Positions 11,601 through 23,928 of a stretch of DNA of 64,000 nt are shown here, piece after piece. The DNA lies in the NCBI GenBank assembly GCA_023238725.1, contig CM041554.1, forward strand, positions 22,120,050 to 22,184,049. Direction: 5' to 3'. Position 1 is the stretch's first letter. The number at the start of each line of letters is the position of its first letter. A program made the translations under genes and the position numbers. Under the pieces are notes generated by a model. The model did no database searches. It saw nothing but the letters and a program-made list of their open reading frames with translations, and had not been told where the DNA came from. This DNA is from Scortum barcoo (taxonomy: Eukaryota; Chordata; Actinopteri; Centrarchiformes; Terapontidae).

Positions 11601-14600
11601 ACTCTCCTCAACACGCAGACAAAGTGTGCCACTGTGCACACATAATGAGAAACCTCCCTGTCTGATAACGGCCCAGGGAGGCTCATCAAGTCAGCGCGCC
11701 GACGAGGATGCTGACTGATGGTGGGAAAAATGTGATGAAACATCCTTCATCATTAGTGAAAAGACGACACTGTGCAAACCATCAGCAGACTGAGAGCAGA
11801 TGCTCGACGCGCACAAAGACGAGCGAGCTGCCGTCCAACAGGGGCTGAATAATTACTGTATCCACAAACAGAACAAATACACGCGCACGCGGGCATGAAG
11901 GACACCTCCTACCGAGAGTGGACCGATTCTTGCAGACGAGCCAGCAGTGATAGGTGAAGAGTGAAGCCAAGCTGACGGAAAACATGGAGGCCGAGAAGAA
12001 GAGGAACAGGATGTGGAACTTCGCCTGGGTGTCTGGAAGGCCGTTCTGAGTGGGGAAAACAACAACAAGCAAACAGTCAACACAAGTGAAGGGAGGACAG
12101 AGAGACACTGGGAGACTCTGAGTGGGATCTGAGAGATGTCTACTCGAGTTGTCTAGGGGAGCTTATTAAACTGTCTCTACTTCAGCGAGACTAACTAGTT
12201 GGTTGGCTCATACCAGGTATTCTTTCAGACGGAAATGTGCTCTACCTCCAGCCTTGTGTGAAAAAAAAAAATCAAAAAACACATATTTAACACACCTTTA
12301 GAAGTTCACTCAGATTCGATTAGAGATATTTTGTGCTGATTCAGCAGTTTCTAAAGGAAAAAAAAAACAGCCTTACTTACCGTCCAAAATTTAATGAAGT
12401 ACTGCAGATCTGTCGCAGTTATAAAAAGGCAGTAGAGTAGCGAATATGCCAAGAACAGCATGAAAAACTTGTAGTTGGAGAATCCCACACAGTTGTTCAC
12501 CCTGCAGCAAGAAAGAACCCGTGAAGGTCAGTGTGGGAAAAAGTTTATGATTCATCATCTAAATGCAAAGATACAGTAGAAATTACTTAAAACAGCTGAG
12601 CAAAAATGACATTGGAGATGGGTTTGTTTGTCTGTTGTAAAAACAAATTGTGACTGTGCCAACATGTAGCAATGATGTGCATTTTAAAGTCTGCAGTTAC
12701 TTCTCTGTTGTACTCATGTTGATTTTGACACAACTGTTCTTTATTTTTTTTTTTCTTTTAGATTACCCACTTTCCAGCCTGTTGTGCACTCAACAAACTT
12801 AACACAAAAACCTTCAGTCAGCAGTGAATTAGTATTAGTATTTTCAACTAATCAGGGACCAGTATTATGAATTACTTGGGTTTTTTTATAGGCAGAGGAC
12901 GTGTTCAGATAAGGATTCTTTGTGGAGTATTACAGACAACAACGCCTGAATACAACTGCTTTTCTCGTGAATATCTCCCTGGTCTGAACACTAGAATATG
13001 TCGCATAATTGCACACAGAGAGAAGACAAAGCGATCGTGTTTTACAAAAATTACACAGAATGGAATCAGATTTGTTGTTTGTCCCCCTCTGCTGCCAATA
13101 TCTGTCACCTGGCAGGATGAAAAGCTAAACAGTGTCAAACAGCAAAAACGCTTTGTGCTTCCATGTGGTGTGTGTTTACAGGCCCTGTTGACTTGAATGT
13201 AACTGGGCGGCGTGGTTTTTCCCTGAAACCATGAAACTTGAAACACCGTGCGGCCCTTAATGAAAAAAAAGGAAATACTTTACAACACCATGTGAGCATT
13301 TGTTTTAAACACTTCTTACTGCCTGTTTAATAAAAGAGTGCCAACATACCAGGGGCAGTGATGGTCCATCTTCAGGATGCATCTGTAACACAGCAGGGTC
13401 ACACATCAGTGTAATTGAATCTCACTCTGCCTGCCAGAATGTAATATATATGGTGTGGTCTTCTCTCTATAGGTGCATGAGCGGAGAGCCATACTTATCA
13501 CAGACTGAACAATGGTGACATCGATCAGGCTTCAGCAGCTGGCAGCGGTCACAGAAACGGATTGCTGAGGAGACACAGCCAATTCAATCACACAGCCGTC
13601 AGCAGCAGCCTCTCCTAACACTTGACCACAGACTAACAAGGTGACGGGGGCGAAATGAGCTCTGAGAGCCACGTGTCAGCCCAGACAGCTCCCGTTGTTC
13701 CGCATCAGCAGCGGTGTGTGCTGTACTGTACCTCCAGAGTTGGTGCGGGTGTAGATGGGCAGATCCTTGGCTATCCTCCTCAGGATCTCCTGCTGGGACT
13801 CTCCCCGATCTTCACGCTCCAGCAGCTCTTTGTCAGAGTAGGACAGGTGAAACTATGTAGGGCAGAGCACAGACGCAGGAGACAAACCTATGATTTAGCA
13901 GCAGCTCAATCTGTTTATTTCTAATGAATCACATCCCTCCATTTGTCAAAACACATTGAAATGACTTGTCAGATGCACTACAAGCTGTGCTGGTGTCAGT
14001 GATGTCTGTTACTGTGAGGCTGCAGCTCCACCGGCAGTGAGGGGTATTTCTATAGCTTCCATTTGTTTTTCCTCTCTCTGCCCCACAGGCACATGTGAGC
14101 AAATCAGCACAGAGCTGCGATATTACTTTCAGCCACTCAGGCGATTTATGATTGAACACTGGAAACAAATAACTCTGATGATAACAAACATGCCTGAAAT
14201 TTGACTTTTATTACAATCCGAATACCTCAGGTGACCCAGCGATCACATCTCCTGAGAGAAAACATTCATGAGAGGTGGTCGTTGCCTGCATGCGTGCTTC
14301 GCCTCCATTCAAATGAACGACATGCAAGGGTGGCTCTCTTTCTCTGAGCGTCCTCCCTCAAGATGTATGCATGCGAGCGCTCAGGCTGCAGAGCTGAAGT
14401 GCTGCGGTCAGATTCAGAGCCATTACAGCGCAGCTCCAGGCACTTCCACTGGAAAGTATTATTAGTCTAAATGCAGCGTTCAATCACAGAGGGAGGCTGT
14501 GACCTGCATCTGCACTTCCCCACCCCACGTCTCGCCATCCCCAGCCGACAACGGCGACTGTCAGCGGCAGTCAGACGCACTCACCTCCTTCAGGGGGTTC

Positions 14601-17600
14601 ATGGGCCTGGTGAAGATGGTTTGCCAGTACGCCCACACAAACATGATGAAAATGACATGGTACACTAGCAGGTACACAACTGAAAGCAGAAAAAAACATG
14701 AACAAGTCATCGTCATCAACTTACTCACAGTTTGTACCTTCATTGAATATTAATAGTGTTGCCGTGATTCAATGTCAAACACATTTTCATGACAGAATCA
14801 GTATCCAATCGTTGTTGTTGTTTACTGCAATTATTCAGACTGAATCAGTGTGAAAGTGTAAAAAAAGAAAGACTGATTCTAAAAAAAGAAGCTCTTCTAA
14901 CTCAGCATTGAGATGAACATGGCTTTGATTCAGAATCTAGTCATTTGTGGTGGGACAAATATTTATGATACATTCACAGAGTAACTCTGAACAGTTGCTC
15001 TGGTATCATTTTTGGTGGTGATTTGTGCACAATTTTATTCGACATCAGTTGTGTGTAACTGCACTAAAGTGCCTATGACAGTAAAGATTACATATTACAT
15101 TTTGTTCATCATTTTGCAGTTTAAGGCAGTGACGGCAACACATTCATGTTCCCAGAACATAGAAATAAACAAGACGCAGAGTGTCAGCTTTGTGAGAGTG
15201 TGCTCAGACACAGCCGAGCTAAACGCTGACATCAGTATATCGATGTGTTTGCAGTGATGATGCTCACTAGGATTCACTTTATGTGGACCGTGAATGTGGA
15301 CCGTGAATGACATCCAATAGTTGTTGAGTTATTATGTTCCCTATAACCATGCTAGCATGTCTACAAATGAAAGATATTCATGTTGTGTTCTGCTGTGTTC
15401 ACTGTTGTGGTCTCTTTAAATCAAGGTGTAGACAGTAGACACACAGTCTGTGTTTAGATATGTAACAGAGTTAATGGAGAAAAAATATCTTATGACACAC
15501 TTCCAGCTGATACAGGCTGATTATAGTGTTTTCAAGTGTGGGCTGCCTCTGCAGACTGAAGGCTGGTGAACCTCCTCTCAGCGCAACGTCTAATGGTTCA
15601 TATGAGTCCTCTCTATGTAAAACAGCATCACAAAACACTTACCCTTTTCTCCAGTGTCTTCGATGGACTCTGAAAAAATAAAGACATATATAGTATGTTA
15701 ATAAAAATGACAAATGAGAAGTCGCAGTCAGGTCTCGGTTGAATAATAGGAGGTGAAGCACCACAGAGCATCTCAGGATGTTTCCAAATTTGTATATTTG
15801 GATGACTGACAGTCAGTGTCAAATTAGCAGAACTGGAAAATGCTGACACAGTGAAGCCTTAATCCCAGTGTCCAATACCACACCAGTCATAAAATCAATA
15901 TGCAGCACACTCCCAGTCAAACTGTTCGACTTATTGTCCCTCTCATATAGATAAGCATTACTGTGCGTTGACAAAAGACACTGAAAACAACAGCAACATC
16001 AAGCACAGTTTGTGTGCGTGTGTGTGTGCGTGAATGCTGACAGCTGCAACAACTCCCACAGAGGGGAGCGAAGGGGGCGAAGCTGCTGATTTTAAGGCCG
16101 ACAAGAGCACCCATACACTCAATGAGCACCCCAAAACCTTAGAAAACACACACATAAAGATCTGGACTCAAACATGAAAATAGACAAGTGGCACTGTTTT
16201 ATATTTGTCCCAATATCTGAGCAATGATTAACTGAGCATACAGAGGCATCCATCTTCAGCAAATTAGCTTGTGAAGCAGCAACACACACACACACACACA
16301 TATGCACACAGCAGGAAGTGAGGAAAGGTAAGCCAAGGATCTGAATCAAGGCAGGCAGCCAAAAATTGCGTGCATGCCGCCTCGCCAGCATAAAAACCCC
16401 TGAGTCTGACAGTAAAGCACAAGTGTGTGAGTGTGTGTGTGATTAAGGACATGTGTGAGAATGTATACTGACGCGTCTACGAAAGTCACTGCTCTCTTTC
16501 TCGTTCCCCCTGTGTTCTTGCTAGATTTCCAAAAACACACAGACCACCTGATTCCACATTTTTAACAGTCTTGGAAAAAAAGGACCAACTGTTCAAAGGC
16601 TGACGGTCGGTGCTTAAAAAGAAAGTGGGTCAACTGCAGATTGCTTGGGGTGAATTATGTAAGCCAGACAATGGGATTAACTGAGCTCCCGAACGAGAGC
16701 TATCAGCTGACGATACTTTCACACAACTGTCTGTGTGTCCGCCTGCAGAGCGCAGGCTGGCCCTGAGCGACCGCCGTCCTGCCCTGCTGCTGCTGTTCTC
16801 CTCTGTCTGTCCCATGTGACTCCAGAGCATCACAATGTCGCTGCTGTTCGGGAGGATGCAAAACAAGATGGTTTAGGAAAAGCCTGATCAAACAGTGTTT
16901 TTGCATTTCTCTCGGGTGGCAGCAGAGGCACGGCGTCCTGTAACTCTAGAGGAGGTTCATCTCAGGACAGAGGCTGCTGGCCTCTCTAGGGAACAGCAGG
17001 AAGCAACTTTTGAATGGGGGCCCGCAGTTTTCAGAGTGAAAATGTGTTAAGATTCACAATTAAAGCCCTGGTCAGTGTAATGAATGCTTGTCAAATAAAC
17101 AACTTTAAATACTTTAATATGAAATAATATCATTAAATAGCTACTTTTTATTATAGTAACTCCAAATAGCCTACAGCCATGAAGGAAATGGGCCCCTGGA
17201 CACATGGACGTGACATGTAAAAGGCCCCCCACCACTCCTACAACATAACAAGAGGGTTTTTTTTTATCCTTTTGTAGTTATTTTCATCTCTTTGAAGTTG
17301 TTTTTCATCACTACATGGTCATTTTTATTCTCTTTGTGGTCATTTATAATGTCTTGGTGGTCGTTTTTTGTTTTTCTGTCATGATTGCTGATAATTGGTT
17401 GTTTTCATGTGGTAATTTTTTGTCTCCTTGTGGTCGCGTCGCATCTCTGCACGACCGTCTTGCATCTCTTTGTGATCATTTTTCATCTCTTTGTTGTTAT
17501 TTTGTTAAAGGAACGTTAACAGTCACTTCTTACAGACGTTCTGGTCCGGAGACAGTTGTATGACACCTTTTCAGTAATAAGTCTGTGACACCTATCACCA

Positions 17601-18845
17601 TCTGACTCTAATGGCGAGCGGGCAGCAAGGGAACAGATTTCAGGAGGGCGGGGGGGCATCATGCCACCCCTGGCCACCATCTGGCCCCACCCGTGATGGT
17701 GAACCCCATGAGATGACACTCCGGCATACTTAAGTCCCTCTTATCAGCTGTATAGACAAACATAGAGGTGTACACTTTCAGTAAAAGCCAGATAGCATGT
17801 CGGGCTACATTTGGAACAAACAGCCAGAACATCAGACCCTCCTCCCCTGTGTTTTCCTCTGTTTGGTCTCATTAAACCATCTCCATTTCATCCCCCTTTT
17901 TGACAGAGGAGATGTGCTTTCCAAGTGGTCTGACAAGCTGCCAAATGGAGCAGAGGAGTAAGCTGCTGAGACTCCTCTGAGACATCCTAGAAACCATTAC
18001 TCACTATCCAGGTCAACTCTGTGTTCACCGTTCACCGAGAAGGCTCGCTGTCTGTAGCCGCACCATCCGACGCTCGGAAGCCGGAGGGAGCGTAGAGGAG
18101 GAAGGCAGGCCTGACTCAAAAGCTATTACAGTCAGACCTCTTGCCAAAAGATAATGCTGGTGGTGTTGTGGCGGAAGATATAAATTCAGATAATGAAGCC
18201 CGGCGACTACATGAGGCCGCAGCTATTACAGTAAGTCTTTAAGATAGTGCTGATAGAGTGGTAGGGGGGGGTAATGAATCTCACAGGATGCCTTAATCCT
18301 GTTCTCTACACCCTGATAACACATAATGACACATAACTCCTTCACAATAAAAGCAGGTTGTCAAATACTTGTAATTCTGTCCTTATTATGATGTGAAAAT
18401 AATGAACTTAAAAAAAAATACACCATTGCCACTTCCTTGTAACAATATGCAGACAATTTGGTGGAACTGTTGTTGTCATGTGACCAACACACTGCATAAA
18501 CAACAAGCCTTCTGCATCCAGACCAAAAAAAAAACGAAAGACAGACAGAAAGAAAGAAAAATCAGCCTGGACTACAAACTGCTGAAACAGAAATGTCTCC
18601 CCACCCCATCACCAAACACACACACACCATCAGAGGCACCCCCACTCTCTCTCTTACACACATAGCCATGCTCACACACACTCCCCCCTCCACACTACCC
18701 AGACAGCTGGTTTCTTACCTATGCAAAGCTGCAAAACATAGGCGTAGTATGACCAAGCCACTATGAGGGCGATGAACAGGACCGGGATCCAGTACAAAAC
18801 TCTCTGACAGCCCTTCTTGATACTACGCGAGCCCGACGGTGCCAT
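8664..18845 (-). CDS. zdhhc2: Palmitoyltransferase ZDHHC2
   Basis: Twelve coding exons in transcript order: 18845-18719, 15669-15643, 14679-14585, 13852-13732, 13564-13495, 13382-13350, 12501-12381, 12045-11913, 11293-11167, 9300-9208, 8947-8832 and 8704-8664. They join to 367 aa, equal to human ZDHHC2. Four membrane spans are visible (about residues 16-38, 53-75, 169-191 and 205-228). The Cys-rich domain RFCDRCQLLKPDRCHHC leads to DHHC with catalytic Cys156, then TTxE-type tail sequence. The enzyme S-acylates proteins at endosome, Golgi or plasma membranes. The C-terminal tail keeps a SxxxLL-type dileucine (SQSRLLTS) and an NP motif (SNPGMTIE), both known trafficking signals of the mammalian protein. 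Exon 2 is only 27 nt. ZDHHC15 is the nearest alternative; length and synteny favour zdhhc2. Confidence 0.97.
9570..9715. repeat. Dispersed repeat, family D (copy 1)
   Basis: About 140 bp in a zdhhc2 intron that resembles 49735-49860. Both share ATACCAGACCAAG and GAGGCTGCAGCAGCAAA in the same order and have similar AT-rich tails. I recognise it as teleost interspersed repeat sequence but cannot give a class. Confidence 0.55.
15250..15345. repeat. Dispersed repeat, family B (decayed copy)
   Basis: Contains GGATTCA, GACCGTGAATG and ATCCAATAGTTGTTGAG in the order shared with the copies at 51490, 55790 and 57960. A 13-bp unit (TGTGGACCGTGAA) is locally duplicated at about 15281-15308. Confidence 0.5.
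17262..17505. repeat. Degenerate tandem repeat, unit about 20 bp
   Basis: Repeated variants of the words CATCTCTTTG and GTGGTCATTTTT follow each other for about 240 bp in zdhhc2 intron 1. The copies are diverged and the period is irregular (about 20 bp), so this is an old minisatellite-like array. Confidence 0.65.
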
Positions 18846-19230
18846 AGTCTACGAGCGGATCATTTCTCGTGCGCAGTCGTGTGTTACTCTCCCTCTACGC
18901 ACGCGGGCGTGTGTGTGTGTGTGTGTGTGTGTGAGTGCCCGTGTCTTCCTGTAGACTGTCACTGCATCGTAGCTCCGGCTCTGATCAGCCTAATCGGCAG
19001 CACAGACGCAACATCCCAGCAGCCTCCCGCCCGCCCTCTGATGCTGCTGCTGCTGCTGCTGCTGCACTGCTCCCCTCTGATCGTCCTGCTCAGCCACTAG
19101 CACAGACTACAACAAAATATCAGACGGCTCACACACTCTCACTTTCTCTCTCTTTCACACACACACACACACACACAGAGTCAGGACCGCCCCTGCTGCC
19201 TCCCCACAGGTTGCCATGACGTCCGCTGGA
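18846..19230 (-). promoter_or_regulatory. zdhhc2: zdhhc2 5' UTR and promoter region
   Basis: GC-richer sequence directly upstream of the zdhhc2 ATG. It holds a GT run (18909-18934), a CTG trinucleotide run of about eight units (19042-19065) and a CA run (19156-19179). The transcription start cannot be placed from sequence alone. Confidence 0.4.
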
Positions 19231-19554
19231 TGCTGCAAGCCTGGCACATTTTTCACCAGACGGGTTCAATAAGTTCAAACTCGGGAGTGTTCAAACGCGC
19301 GACGGCTCTCGTTCCTTTACAAAACACGTGCACGGCGCACGAGCTGAAGCATCAGTCCAGTAATCTGTGACAGAAAATGAACTAGCTGTTTGGATTTGAT
19401 TTGTTCAGTCAGGTTTCTGTTCAGTTTCTCAAATGTGACGATTTGCTGCTTCTTCACAATTTATAAGAATAAGGGCTTTTTTTAATATGAGGTTTGGACT
19501 GTGGTTTTGACAAAACAAACATTGTGAAAGTGTCACTTTGGGCTCTGCTTGATG

Positions 19555-19640
19555 GACTAATGGAGACAATAATCATCAGATTAATCCATGAAAATTATTA
19601 TTAGTTGCAGTCAGAAACTAAATATTTCCAAATAAGCTGC
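19555..19640. repeat. Dispersed repeat, family F fragment
   Basis: Short fragment with the words ATCATCAGATTAATCCATGAAAATTA and TTAGTTGCAGTC split across it. These are typical of the abundant teleost repeat that also occurs at 33755-34075. Confidence 0.45.
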
Positions 19641-19689
19641 ACCACAAATGCTGCTTTTACATGAATGCATGAATAATAATAACCTAATG

Positions 19690-19825
19690 AGAGAATATAT
19701 ATAGTATTACATTTTTCTGCACTGAGTAGTGTTATTTTGAACACTTAAAGTACATTTCCCTGGTTATACTTGCAAACTTTTAACTGAGTAAAGAATCTAA
19801 ATACTTTCTCCACCACATTTCTTTA
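19690..19825. repeat. Dispersed repeat, family C (copy 1)
   Basis: Contains CACTTAAAGTACATTT, a TTTTAACTGAGTAAAG stretch and a terminal TACTTTCTCCACCAC. These are the signature words of a very common teleost repeat rich in ACTTAAGTA-like blocks. Other copies are at 45150, 53630 and 60640. Confidence 0.6.
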
Positions 19826-22800
19826 CATTCTGTCCCCTTATATCATATTTTGGGTGGGTGTATTAAACCACAATAGGGCTGATATCTCTTTTCCAAGCTA
19901 TTATATGTTGCTTATGTCAGAATTGTTGTTGCTAGCATACTGTGTTTTATCATTGGCTGACAGTGTAGGTGGAGGTCTGCAAGATCCACCTGCTTCTGCT
20001 GCTTCACGCCGAGCTGCACCTGCAGAAGACTTTGCAGAACAACACATTGTAGAAGCTCCCTCTGCCAAGCTGCACTCTAAAGGCTCTCTACCAGCACATC
20101 TCACCGACTGACTTCCACTTTCTAACTGAAAAGGTCTGTTAGATATTTTCATAAATGCTGTTTGAATGTGAGAAAGATTTAAGCTCTGATTTTTTCACCT
20201 GTTGCCAGTTTCGTGGGTGGGTGTCGTGCTGCAGCAAAACTAACAATATGCACCACAATCTGCACATCTCAGCCTCTCAGTGAGGACAGATGGCCCAGTA
20301 ACTTGTCAGAACTCAACTAGTTTTGATGTTGTTCAGAAACTGCTCAGAAAAAGGCGTCCAAAGCCAACAAATATGATAGACCCCACTTCACCGGTGAGAG
20401 TGCGTTTAGTGCTTAGCTGTAATTTATGAAAACATTAGCATTTTAGTGACCTTTATAAATATCTGGGAACATTTTTAAAATGTTATGACTGACCCTGAGT
20501 CTCCCCTGAGGGGTGCATAATGAGGATTGATTCACTTGTCACAAGCAGCACTCCTCAGCCTGTTGTGTAATGTCTTCTGTGGCTCCTGAATAGATCCTTT
20601 TTAAAAGCCCATGAAAACAACCCTGCTGGTATCATTAGCTGCATCATGGGAATTGTAGGATCCAGTGTCCTTTGAATTGTACTCATAACAAGGACAAAAA
20701 AAGTCAGCCTATCTCCACATCTGCTGCATGCTCATTTTTATCTGTTTCAGCAACAAATGAACGAATGGATGAACACTGAAATGAAACTTCTCTCTATCTC
20801 TGTTATCTTTTACAGAGTCCACAAAGGATCTCCTTGATTTTATTTCAAGAAGTGCAGGATTAGAGTGTGAGACTGCAAATTATTACCTCGCTAAATTAAT
20901 CATTTAAAGATAAAAAGTCCCTGATTAGAGTCTCGAACACCCCCACAGCCTCTGGTTCCTGAAGATTAATACTGTTAATGATTTGCCTTCAGGTTGAGAA
21001 TAAAACAGCCAATTTATTCTTCTGTGCTCCTGCCACCAGTCCACTGTAGCTACAAAGAAAAGAAGGAAACAGCTGGTTGCCCGATGTGGACGGTGTGAGC
21101 ACTTCACAGTTTATTAGCTGACTTATGTGAAAATAGCTGCAACATAACAAGAGCTTGTTGGCATGTGTGTGTTTGTGTGCGATAAAAAAAGAAGAGAGAA
21201 CAAAATAACCAAGAATCAGAATATTTTATATTTATTGCACCACATCATTATAAATGCATCTGCGCTCTAACATCAGTGTAACAGTCGAGGCCTGATTTAA
21301 AAGAGTGACATATGGCGAGAAATTTCCAAAACTCTTCAAGAGGTAGACTAACTAAACAACAAGAGAGAAGTCTGAAATATAAATCCATCGGTCTGGTTAA
21401 TATTACAGCAGTGTAACATGTTGATATCTTCAGTCAGTATTTTCAGTACGCAACTCCACCCCAAGCAAACACTGTAGCAGGAAACAACAGTCATCAAGAA
21501 CTACTCAGTAACAGACTGTACAGCAGCACATGGGAGGACCTAAAGAAGAAGATAAAGTGTAAGGTCTTCTTTACAGAGCCTAAAGGGAAAGTCATTTTTA
21601 TATATTGCTCTTTTAAAATTTATTTTATTTTAATTTAAGCTGAGTGTCCCAGGAGTGGAACAAACGTATGGCTTTCATATTCTGCATATTTACTTATAAA
21701 GAGGTCCCTGCCAGTTGCTTGAAAATAGCACTTGTTTTAACTAGCTGAGAAATGATTAACACTGTTAGCTGCCTTTAGTTAAACAGTGAAAAAGCCGCAG
21801 GCTGAGTGAGTTTGTTCAGGCCTGCTGGCCCTGGGGGATCCTGGAGGATTTTAGCTGCAGCGCTTTGGGAGAGAGAAGGAGGAGAACAGGGAGGAGGGGA
21901 GGTGCTGTCCTGAGCTGATGTGAGCAGGGGGCTGCAGAGCCCACAGGAGGATAAAGTATGAGAGCAAGTACGCTGCCGTACAGAATCAGGCTCAAGCTCA
22001 GGAAAAAAGGAGAATCAAACTGAACAACACACACTGGCAGGGCAGCAGTAAGACAACGTCAGGCTTTTAGATCAATAAATAACTTATGTACATGAAGGTA
22101 GATGAATATCAATAAATAGTTAAATATTTTCTGAGCAGGCAAAAGCATTGCACCAATTAATTTCTGTTTGTACAATTTAGAGCCCTGCAACACCGAGTTA
22201 AGTGGATTTTCTCATTAGCTTCAAAATGGGTTATTCTTGTTTGTTTGACCACTTACAACAACTTCCCATTAGATTGACCACATCCTGTTTGCACTGCATC
22301 CTGTTTATTTAAAAACTTATGCAATAAGATGACATGCATTAACCCTTCTGTCCTGGTAGAAAGCAAAGAGAACAGCTCATCCAGTTCGTCAGACATGCAC
22401 TGATGATGGGATGTTCACCTGGTGAGAAAACAGAGAGAAATGCAAGCCCAGTGTGACACTTTGCACATTTACGACAACCCGCCAGGAAAACAGACAGGGA
22501 AGAATAATCTGCATCATTACATTAGAGCTGCAGTCAATTCTCTCCTCTATTACATGGCAGAAATTAAATACTGAGAAACAAGACTACATTAGAGTGCAGA
22601 GAAACAAAAGCTCTTAGACCTCTTAATCAAACAGTCACAGAGCGCAGCCATAGTTCTGCAAGTATGCAGAAAAAAAATCTGGGTCCTCTGCAGTGACCAC
22701 AGCTGTGGATTTCAGCATACAGGCAGCAACCAGCTTTAGTTCTCCCAAATATCTACAGGTTTCATTCATTCATCTTTAATTAATGAAAGCATTGCCAGGA

Positions 22801-22929
22801 GAAAAGTTAGTTTATAAATGTAAAATTACTGAAGAAGGTGGTAAGCAGATTGTAAATGGACAAAAATCCAAATTACTGTGAAAGCTCATGCTGAAAGTTA
22901 AACGAGCAGCTTAAACACAAGCATAACCG

Positions 22930-23280
22930 CCTTTTTGTCGATAGTTAGATGAGAAGATTGAGCTCTCTTTCATGTTCAGTAAATGTGAAACTACAGCCAG
23001 TTAGCTCAGCCTAGCATAAGCAAAGGTACAGAGCAGATATAACATTTTAATTAATGAGCTTCAGAGGCGCAGGTAGGTGGATTTTGTTACCTTTGAACAG
23101 ATCCAGGCCAGCTGCTTCCTCCTTTGTTTCCAGTCTCTGTGCTAAGCTAAGCTAAAAAGCTGCTGGCTGGAGATTCTTATTGGACATAAATACAGTATCA
23201 ATATTTTCATCTAACTCTGGGCAAGAAAAGTGAATAAGTGTCTGCCCCAAAATACTGAACTACTCCTTTACCTTCTGACA
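22930..23280. repeat. Dispersed repeat, family A, near full length
   Basis: About 350 bp between two inverted ends: GTTAGATGAGAAGATT on the left, and CATCTAACTCTGGGCAAGAAA followed by CCAAAATACTGAACTA on the right. The interior has AACAAAATCCACCTACC-like and GCTAAGCTAAGCTAA words. I recognise this as a widespread teleost non-autonomous repeat, and the inverted ends suggest DNA-transposon origin. A truncated copy is at 57848. Confidence 0.65.
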
Positions 23281-23788
23281 AGATTATATCAGTGCCAAAT
23301 ATTAAAACTGCTGTACAAAAGTGAAATATCAACTGCTTAGGTTTTTCCCTTTTCTTTAAAAAATCTTTAAAAAGACATTTTCATGTTGCAGCACCGTTTG
23401 CAAGAGCATACAGATAGATTCCCTTCCTAAGATTTATCGAGCCCTTTCCCAAGAGGTGCATTTCCCTTGAAACACTGATACGGCTTTAAACTGCACTGCT
23501 CACTGCTCATGTATGCAGACTTAAGCGGGTATCTGGTGGCAGTTGATCAGGCGTTAATATTACAGTGTAACTCAATGCTTCGGTCGAGCAGAGTGTGGGC
23601 CTCAAAACACATCTGAAAAGACTGACTATATACTGGAGCAGTGTGGCTGCTGGGAACACTGTTGGGGAACAGTTAAAAAATATGGTGATTTCAAGTTATT
23701 TTAATGAAGTAATAAGTTAACCTCGTATTCACCATTCATACAGAAATTTATTCTCCCCCATGTCGCAGAAAATGTGTGAAAAATTTAC

Positions 23789-23894
23789 CTATTTGCCTGA
23801 GAGCTCCTTCTTCATGCAGGACTTAAACGAGGTGAACTTCTCCTCCACTCTGAAGCCCTGTGAGTGTGTGTGTGTGAGTGTGTGTGTGTGGGCG

Positions 23895-23928
<34 letters not shown>

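Larger units (their letters stand above)
19231..23788. other. Spacer between zdhhc2 promoter and micu3 stop
   Basis: No protein-coding exon recognised. The part nearest micu3 is its 3' UTR. AATAAA on the minus strand (TTTATT on plus) occurs at 23747-23752, 22304-22309 and 21231-21236, and I cannot choose between them. The rest holds decayed dispersed repeats listed separately. Confidence 0.5.

Noticed and set aside
17262..17505. CRISPR-like array
   Set aside because: Units are degenerate with no unique spacers, and the genome is eukaryotic.
8664..18845. zdhhc15 as the identity of the second gene
   Set aside because: The protein has exactly the ZDHHC2 length, its C-terminal motifs, and ZDHHC2 synteny.
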